From Cannabis sativa (Eukaryota; Streptophyta; Magnoliopsida; Rosales; Cannabaceae), in NCBI RefSeq assembly GCF_029168945.1, contig NC_083605.1, positions 74,976,969 to 75,040,968 on the forward strand: a DNA stretch of 64,000 bases, read 5' to 3'. Below, one piece after another: positions 57,621-64,000 of this stretch. Below the pieces are notes generated by a model that searched no databases, was not told the origin of the DNA, and saw only the letters and a program-made list of their open reading frames with translations. A program made the position numbers and the translations under genes. Each line of letters begins with the position of its first letter. The stretch's first letter is position 1.

Positions 57621-58109
57621 ATAATGTTGTTAATGACAAACTCATTTATTAATCTACAATAATTTTTCTCTTAAAAAATGATATATAGTTTAACTCTTTC
57701 TTATAAAATTATCAATAATTTCAGGTGTTGATTCAAAGTAACTCTTGAATTTCTTTCTTAATAATTTATTTTTAGTTACAATAAATTATTAAAAAAATAT
57801 ATTTTATTTTTAAAAATAAATTAATTATTTTTTCAAAAGAAAAATTGAATTAATTATAATTACTATATATTTAAAACAAATTATTATTTTAATTAAAATA
57901 TTTAATGAAAAACTTATTAGAATTGTAATTAAAATTAATTTTTAAATAACATTAATTTTAATTGATATTTTAAAAGAAAACAAAATATATTAATAAATAA
58001 AATTAAATAAGGTTAGCATCTAATTATAAGTAATTTATTAATTATTTTTAGTTAATTTCTAAATTATTCTTAACCATTCATTAATAATCTAATGACAAAC
58101 TAATGTAAC

Positions 58110-58704
58110 TAGGAGTGTTCATTGGATCACATTCAATATTTTTAGACCCATCCAGATCCGATCCAATTATATATTGGATGTTAGATTTTACCATCCGATC
58201 CGATCCAATTGATTTCAGTCATCCAATTGATCCAACATTCATTGGATGTTTGATTGGATCGCTTCTATCCATTGGATGTATTTCATATATATTTATTGGT
58301 TCAATTTGAATTTATTCAATATTTTAAACTAGTATTTTTGGATCGGATCGGATCCATCCAATATTTTAAGTCCAATATGTATTGGAGTAGACTGGATCCA
58401 TCCAATCTAAGAAAAAAAGAGTAAAATTTTAATGTTAATTTTTATGTATACATATATATTTTGCGTATAACATTATAAAATCTAATTACTCATCCAAACT
58501 AAATGAAAATACTAGTTAGTTTAATTGGATGTTGGATGTATTGGATTTTTAGACACTCCATCCAACATCCGATCCGATCCAATCGGATATTCAAAAATAA
58601 CATCCAATCCGATCCGATCACAATTGGATATCCAATGTTTGGCGGTCGGTTGTGATTGGATCGGTCGGTTGTCATTGGATTGGATCGATTTATGCACACC
58701 CCTA
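58110..58704. mobile_element. Non-autonomous hAT element with GGATCGGATC/ATTGGAT repeats (595 bp)
   Basis: The ends TAGGAGTGTTCAT and ATGCACACCCCTA are inverted, flanked by the exact 8-bp duplication AATGTAAC (58102-58109 and 58705-58712). The subterminal zones (58120-58400 and 58520-58690) are dense in ATCCAAT, GGATCGG and CCGATCC units. Open frames here are products of the repeats. A truncated relative is at 20368-20655. Confidence 0.93.
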
Positions 58705-59228
58705 AATGTAACCATCATGAATAAATATTTGATATAGCTATTTAAACTCCTTTTATAAATATACATATATGTATTGTGTTTATTAGAATAGTCGATTTAT
58801 ATAAGTATTATTATATTAAAGAAAAAGTATTATTATATATTGTCTAATAATTTCAACAAACCAAGCACATAATAGTAATAAAAAAAAATCTTGACAACCA
58901 ATTTTTATTAATAATTTCTCCTTATAAAAATCTTATTTTTAGTCACAACAAAATTTATAATTAAAAATAAATAAAAAAATTGTGACTAATTATAAATAAT
59001 CATTCATGTGTTATCGCTAAAGTTTTTGTGGCTAAATGTATTAGTCACAAAAATTACAATTTGTTGTAACTAAATGTGTTTTAAAACTAAATTAGTGACA
59101 AATACGTACTTGTATCTAAATATTATGTTTTAGTCACAAAGTCACAAGTAACTCTTTATTATTTATCATGACTAAATTAAAGTCATATTTAGTCAAAAAA
59201 ATTATGTTATACTAAAAGATTGTGAGGT

Positions 59229-59231
<3 letters not shown>

Positions 59232-59275
<44 letters not shown>
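59232..59275. repeat. Poly(T) tract, 44 bases
   Basis: An unbroken T run directly before GCAGTG. Confidence 0.95.
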
Positions 59276-59277
<2 letters not shown>

Positions 59278-59281
59278 AGTG

Positions 59282-60286
59282 CCTAATAAATATTTTTGGG
59301 TGAGTTTGTGTGTAAAAGTAAAACTACATTGATATTTTGATAAATACAAGATTGAACTATTATATGTCTATGTCGACATCTAGAATAAAAGTAGGTGTAG
59401 GAAATTTTTACCCAAAGGAAACTATAGATAATTAACTTTATTAATTTGTAAAGGTGTTAGGCAACATAACATAAATAAAGCCATATTAATATATGTTTTA
59501 TTTGCTTGATATATATATGGCAAGTATTTATTTAAAATGGATTTTTATTTCATCTTATTTAATATTTATAGCAAAACTTATTTTATATATTTTTTTAAAA
59601 AAATCAATATCACAAAAATACGAGGATATGCTAATCACAATTTTTTTTTTTTTTTGAATAAGCTAATCACAATTATTATTACAATAAAAAAGAAAAAATC
59701 CAAATAAACAATGATGGTTAGAATATATCGATTATTATAATTACATTAATTCCATATATCTCCTAAAACAGAACAAAATTTGCTTCTAATTAATATATTA
59801 TTATGCTTAATTACTATAGTACATGTTTTGACAAATACAAACTGAACCAATAATTAGTATTGTTATTATGTCAAGTAGAGGACCTAAATTGTCATTAATA
59901 TTATTAAATAATTACAATAAGAGTAATTAAAGTGTTAGGCAAACATTCCTCACAAAAAAAAAAAAAAAAAAAGTGTTAGGCAAAACATTGTTCAAAAAAA
60001 AGATATATATGGTGAAAAATGAATCCACGTATATGTCTAAAATGGTTGACAATAATTAGTTAAATAAGAGCTATGTAAAAAAAAAGTAGGGTGTGGCTTG
60101 GGATGTATTTCCACCTTATCTTAACTCATATAAGTATGATATTATCTGTTAATTGATTATTATATTGAGGGTTTCTTTCACATATTACAAATGCAATACT
60201 ATGATACTTTGGGTAAGTCCTCGCACTTGTGTTTTTGAGGCACCTTCCCCAAAAGACTCATACTAATAGAATAAGTGGAATACATA
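59282..60286. other. AT-rich intergenic stretch
   Basis: No gene or definable element; poly(A) at 59957-59972. Confidence 0.45.
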
Positions 60287-60294
60287 TGTTCAAG

Positions 60295-60486
60295 CAGGGC
60301 CGGCCCTGAAACAAAGTGGGTCACAGGAAATTTTTTTTTGGGCCCTTATGTTAAATATAAAATGTGGTATTTTTTAAAATCAGTAAAAAAAATATATAAT
60401 TTTAAAAGAGAAAAAAAAATATTGGGCCCCTGGGCTGGGTGGGCCCTAGGCACAGGCCTAGCCCGCCTATGCCCAGGTCGGGCCTG
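60295..60486. mobile_element. hAT MITE with CAGGGCCGGCCCTG end (192 bp)
   Basis: The left end CAGGGCCGGCCCTGA and right end CCCAGGTCGGGCCTG are inverted and flanked by the exact 8-bp duplication TGTTCAAG (60287-60294 and 60487-60494). GGGCCC-rich zones lie near both ends. Non-coding. Confidence 0.9.
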
Positions 60487-60570
60487 TGTTCAAGTCAACT
60501 TTTGCTTATTTTTTTTTCGATATGAGACTTGAGTTGATACCTAACATATACATATTCATATATAAAAAGA

Positions 60571-60750
60571 GTAATACTAGATACATACCCAAATTGTATA
60601 CTCTTTTTACACAGTAATTATGTGTATAATAAATTTTATTAGTCATTTATATTTTTAAGTGAGACCATACCAATTTTTTTAATTGTATGATTGAGATTAA
60701 TTGCAGATTATTGTACGTATAAAGTATGTGCAATTTGAGTATCTAGATCC
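60571..60750. mobile_element. Candidate small MITE
   Basis: ACTAGATACATACCCAAATT on the left and AATTTGAGTATCTAGATC on the right are inverted, as are inner ATACTCTTTTTAC and GTATAAAGTAT blocks. Borders and TSD are unclear. Confidence 0.4.
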
Positions 60751-60959
60751 CTAAAGAGAAACAATTATTCTTAAGAAATTAGTTTAGGTATATATTCATT
60801 TGGGACCCCAAACACAAAGGCATGCTGAGGATATTTCCGTTTATGCTTCGATTGTTGTTGACTCCATCTAGTGAATCCGCAATGACAAGGTACACAATAA
60901 TAGTCCAGTTGATGTGGAAAAGAGTATTGACTCTATTCGTACTTCTTTTGCAGATTAGC

Positions 60960-61325
60960 ATAGTTCTTTATTCCCTTTTCAGGCTCCGAGCTTGGTGGAT
61001 GGCTAGCATCCTCCACCTTAGAATTGGCGATTAAACTGAATTGTGATGTTAATGTGGGATTGGAAAGCATGTGTACAACAGTGGTAGCTAGGAATCATCT
61101 TGGCAGGGTGGTTTGAGTTCAAACAACTGTTGGACTTTTCTGATGCGTTGTGTGGCGGCGACCTACTGCTCGACTCTGGTGACTGCTAAGGAACACGAGT
61201 CCAAGTTTATTATTGTGGAGAGTGACTCGAAGGTAGTTATCAATGCTTTCAATGGGAAGGAGTCTCATTGGGCACTTGAGAATTATGTCTCATTTTGTAA
61301 TCGATCGATCTCCCTTATTTGTTAG
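60960..61325 (+). pseudogene. RNase H-like domain fragment (LINE/retrotransposon-derived, RVT_3 type)
   Basis: Broken frames read LAIKLNCDVNVG, then VVARNHLGRVV, then after a stop an open stretch to 61325 with AKEHESKFIIVESDSKVVIN (catalytic Asp in E-S-D-S) and AFNGKESHWALENYV. The order D-x-x-V-N, R-x-H-x-G-R-V and E-S-D-S-x-x-V-I-N is that of plant RNase H-like domains found in non-LTR elements and in domesticated copies. Frameshifts and stops make it non-functional. Confidence 0.65.
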
Positions 61326-62296
61326 TTGTATTCTGAATAGTTAACAATACCGAAAATAAGATTTAAACAGTTACTTATAAAATATCTAAGAAAAAGCAAT
61401 CCTACGTATGACAAAATATATAAATTTTACTTTTAGTATTGTATATTATTAAGAATTTTTTGAAAATTTACAAGTGCTCTTAAATAACTATAATATATAT
61501 ACAATCATGAAAATAAAATTAGACTAAAAAATTATATTGGGTGTTGAAATAAATTAAGAGCCTACCCAAATACCATTTTAAAAGATGTACTCTAACTATA
61601 TATATAGGTAGCTTTGCTTTTTGTGTCCTAATTAGGCGATGATATCATGTATTTTAGTAGGTTAATTTGGTGGTTTCTAATTATAAGTTACAATAAAGTT
61701 CATTTTATGTACTTTTTATTTTTTTGGTACGTGGAAATTCATTTTAAGTACTTATATGTAAGTCTTTTAATGATAACATAACATCAATATTGTGGAATAG
61801 TGCAATCATCAATTTATATATGATTTTTATACTATGTATTGAATTTTTTAATTTTTTTACTTTTTTATTGTGGAGTGATTTTTTTTTTTTTTTTAAAAAT
61901 AGTGTGTACTGTGTTAAGTTTTTACTGTTGTTTCATAGTTATTTTTTAGTTGTCCTACTGTTGTTTTAATTATTTTGTTTTGTTATTTTACAGTTATTTC
62001 ATAAAAAGACATTATTTTTATAAAAAAATTCGTGTGACAATAAAATTATAAATTTTTATTCGAAATTCAATATTTTTATAAAAACTCTATTTATATATGA
62101 GGATTGTAAGGTAAAATAGGATGACATCTCCTAAAAGAAAACAAAAAATATTTGAAGAACATCAAACACATTTGAATTCAGTTTTTATTAATCTAACCAA
62201 ATAAATAAATAAATATAAAAAAATAAAGATTAATTTCTTTTATGGGATAAATTAAATTTCTCCCTTGAAAAATATTTTCTACCAATTATTAAAATT
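61326..62296. other. AT-rich intergenic stretch
   Basis: No gene. 61830-62050 has TTACTGTTGTTTCATAGTTA and TTTTGTTATTTTACAGTTAT blocks like the M2 MITE interior, without definable ends. Confidence 0.4.
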
Positions 62297-62978
62297 AATT
62301 TACGGCATAAATGTTTAAGTTTAACTCTCTATTGCAGATAAATACCTAAGTTATATTTTTAGAACTTTCGTAGGTACTGGACCGTTAAGTGTCAAATAAT
62401 TATCCATGTGTCATTTTCTTATTGGTATATTTAAATTAATTTTTAAATATAAAATAAAAAGGGTAAATACCATTTTGGACCTTCTGTTTTACAAAAGTTA
62501 CCAATTGGACCCTGTGTTTTGTTAAATGACAAAATGGACCCTGTATTTTCTAAAATAGTACAAATAGGACCCTGAATTGATTTTATGTCAAAATAAAATT
62601 TAATTATAATCCGATCTAAAAGTGCTATGACAAAACTGTTTGCATTTTTTGTATCTGTTCGTATTAAGCATTGCCTTCAAGTTGGTTGTATTAAAAAAAA
62701 ATTTGTCAAAAATTAAGCTCAGGGTCCTATTTTTACTATTTTAGAAAATACAGGGTCCATTTTTTCATTTAACAAAACACAGGGTCCAATCTATAACTTT
62801 TGCAAAACACAGGGTCCAAAATGGTATTTACCCAAATAAAAATGACTTTGACCAATCAGAGACTGTCGTGTAGTCATAAACTGAACACTTAACGACTAAG
62901 TATTTATAGAAGTTTCAGAAATATAACTTATGTATTATTACCGTCAAAAATTAAATTTAAATATTTATGTCGTAAATT
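62297..62978. mobile_element. Foldback element with an M1 MITE in its centre
   Basis: Arms of about 140 bp are inverted. AATTTACGGCATAAATGTTT, then AACCTAAGTTATATTT-type sequence and CCGTTAAGTGTCAAAT on the left match the complement of 62846-62978 (ATTTATGTCGTAAATT at the far end). The loop is occupied by the M1 MITE, which has its own TSD. Confidence 0.75.
62461..62833. mobile_element. M1 MITE, best-preserved copy (373 bp)
   Basis: Inverted ends GGGTAAATACCATTTTGGAC and GTCCAAAATGGTATTTACCC are exact for 20 bases, and the flanking duplication AAATAAAAA is exact (62452-62460 and 62834-62842). It has the same length as the copy at 359-731. Confidence 0.93.
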
Positions 62979-63003
62979 ACTCTAATAATAATATATTTGG
63001 ACC

Positions 63004-63390
63004 ATTGCTAAATATATTGGGCAAGAAGATAGTCTTTAGATGCGGTAGGTGAATACAATCTATTCGATGGGGAGAGACTTTTGGCAAATCTCCTCTAGTA
63101 ATGATTTCAGCTTGTATTTCGAAAAGTTTCTCAATTTGAGGAACAAAATTGATTTGCAGACTCTGTTAGTGACTGAAAACTCTGATAATTTCAAGGTGAA
63201 AAGGTTCTATTTGAATCATATATCACATGCACTAACTTACCATAAATTACTATGGTATAGACTCACTGTTCCTAAACATCGATTTATCTTATGGCAAGCT
63301 ATTAACAATTTTCTTCTCACTCGTGTTAATTTTGCTGAGCTCTTGAGTTTGGATGCCTATCTTTGCCTGATTTGTGCTTTGAATTATTAG
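63004..63390 (+). pseudogene. LINE fragment: reverse-transcriptase zinc-binding (zf-RVT) region
   Basis: A frame without its own ATG contains LLWYRLTVPKHRFILWQAIN, NNFLLTRVNFAEL and LCLICAL, matching the zf-RVT region at the end of plant LINE ORF2 (W-x3-P-K-x3-F-x-W, then C-x2-C). It is cut after the first cysteine pair. No other LINE domains are nearby. Confidence 0.7.
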
Positions 63391-63452
63391 GTTACTACTG
63401 TGCAGTGTGTATTGTTCAATGGTGTTTTGAATGAAAAGTTTTCTTTTGCTTC

Positions 63453-63453
63453 A

Positions 63454-63491
<38 letters not shown>
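63453..63491. repeat. (AAT)n microsatellite
   Basis: About 13 AAT units just before the terminal foldback element. Confidence 0.92.
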
Positions 63492-63499
63492 GAGATATT

Positions 63500-64000
63500 G
63501 GCGGCTAAACCACTTGAACTTTACGGTTTGTAACACTTAACCACAAAAACCGAATTTTCGGCGGCTAAACTACCTAAACTCTATTTCCGTTTTGCTCTGC
63601 ACACCTCCGTCCAAAAATCACAGTTAAATGACGCAGTGGACTGTCCACGTGTACACACTTGTACACGTGGCAAATTTTTAGTGGTCCACCTAATATTAGT
63701 TTTAAAAATAATTATAAATATTTTAAAAAAATTAAAAGAAAAAGAAAAAAAAAAACAGTAAAAAATTTTTTTTTTTTTTTTCTGATTTTTTAATTTTTTT
63801 TTAAATATTTATAATTATTTTTAAAACTAATATTACGTGAACAACTAAAAATTTTCCACGTATACAAGTGTGTATACGTGGACAGTCCACTGTGACATTT
63901 AACTGTGATTTTTGGACGGAGGTGTGCAGAGCAAAACGGAACCAGGGTTTAGGTAGTTTAGCCGCCAAAAATTCGGTTTTTGTGGTTAAGTGTTACAAAC
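63500..64000. mobile_element. Large foldback/Mutator-type element, cut by the window end
   Basis: The left arm GGCGGCTAAACCACTTGAAC, with CCACAAAAACCGAATTTTCG and TGTCCACGTGTACACACTTG, is repeated inverted in the last 200 bp (GTGTATACGTGGACAGTCCA, GGTAGTTTAGCCGCC, CGGTTTTTGTGGTTAAGTGT). Arms are about 230 bp or longer and the AT-rich loop is only about 60 bp, so transcripts would form a long hairpin. The right terminus and TSD lie beyond the window. Confidence 0.8.

Larger units (their letters stand above)
57649..59281. mobile_element. Possible CACTA-type remnant
   Basis: The right border reads ...TTTTGCAGTG, that is CACTGCAAAA inward, and the left border AATCTACAATAATTTTTC resembles an eroded CACTACAAGAA. 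Inside, TTTTTAGTCACAA and GTGACTAAT-type motifs recur near both ends (57762-57775 and 58936-59200). TSDs do not match, and a hAT element is nested at 58110-58704. Confidence 0.35.

Noticed and set aside
58521..58766. Three overlapping frames of 66-81 codons
   Set aside because: They arise from the ATTGGAT/GGATCGG repeats of the hAT element at 58110-58704.
1..64000. tRNA, rRNA or snRNA genes
   Set aside because: I saw no cloverleaf with A and B boxes and no conserved rRNA or snRNA sequence; a tRNAscan or Infernal run would settle this.

Overview
This window is plant nuclear DNA, most likely from a eudicot. It is AT-rich, its genes carry GT-AG introns, and it holds plant-specific families: a RALF peptide, an AP2/ERF factor, Tat-lineage Ty3/gypsy and Ty1/copia elements, Helitrons and many MITEs. 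I cannot name the species.

Layout. 1-1314 is AT-rich flank with one 373-bp MITE. 1320-14491 is a complete but broken Tat-lineage LTR retrotransposon (TSD TTAAT) with near-identical 781/782-bp LTRs. Its gag carries a nested hAT element. Between pol and the 3' LTR lies an antisense gene with its own TATA box and apparent introns. 16.2-22.6 kb holds DPM3 (minus strand) among MITEs and foldback elements. 22.6-26.2 kb is exosome subunit RRP43 (minus, 9 exons). 28.4-28.8 kb is a RALF prepropeptide (minus). 32.1-36.7 kb is the DNA primase small subunit (plus, 16 coding exons, two E2F-type sites upstream). 38.2-39.6 kb is an intronless DREB A-6-type ERF (minus). From 39.6 kb to the end I find no intact host gene: only copia and LINE remnants, RNase H-like fragments, a Helitron, and hAT, PIF/Harbinger and Mutator-type MITEs, many with exact target-site duplications.

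The five host genes are unrelated housekeeping or signalling genes and do not form a pathway. DPM3 anchors dolichol-phosphate mannose synthase, RRP43 belongs to the RNA exosome, primase starts DNA replication, RALF is a secreted peptide signal and the ERF is a transcription factor. Exon joins for DPM3, RRP43 and primase were checked for reading phase and all stay in frame, giving 90, 315 and 454 residues.

I did not find a clearly new enzymatic system. The most unusual items are: (1) the antisense, TATA-preceded, intron-bearing gene inside the Tat element; (2) near-identical LTRs around a badly broken coding region, which suggests copying in trans; (3) a set of non-autonomous hAT elements that share TAGGG-type ends and 8-bp TSDs but each carry a different short subterminal repeat; (4) a Helitron with a duplicated 5' end; (5) MITEs sitting in the centre of foldback elements.
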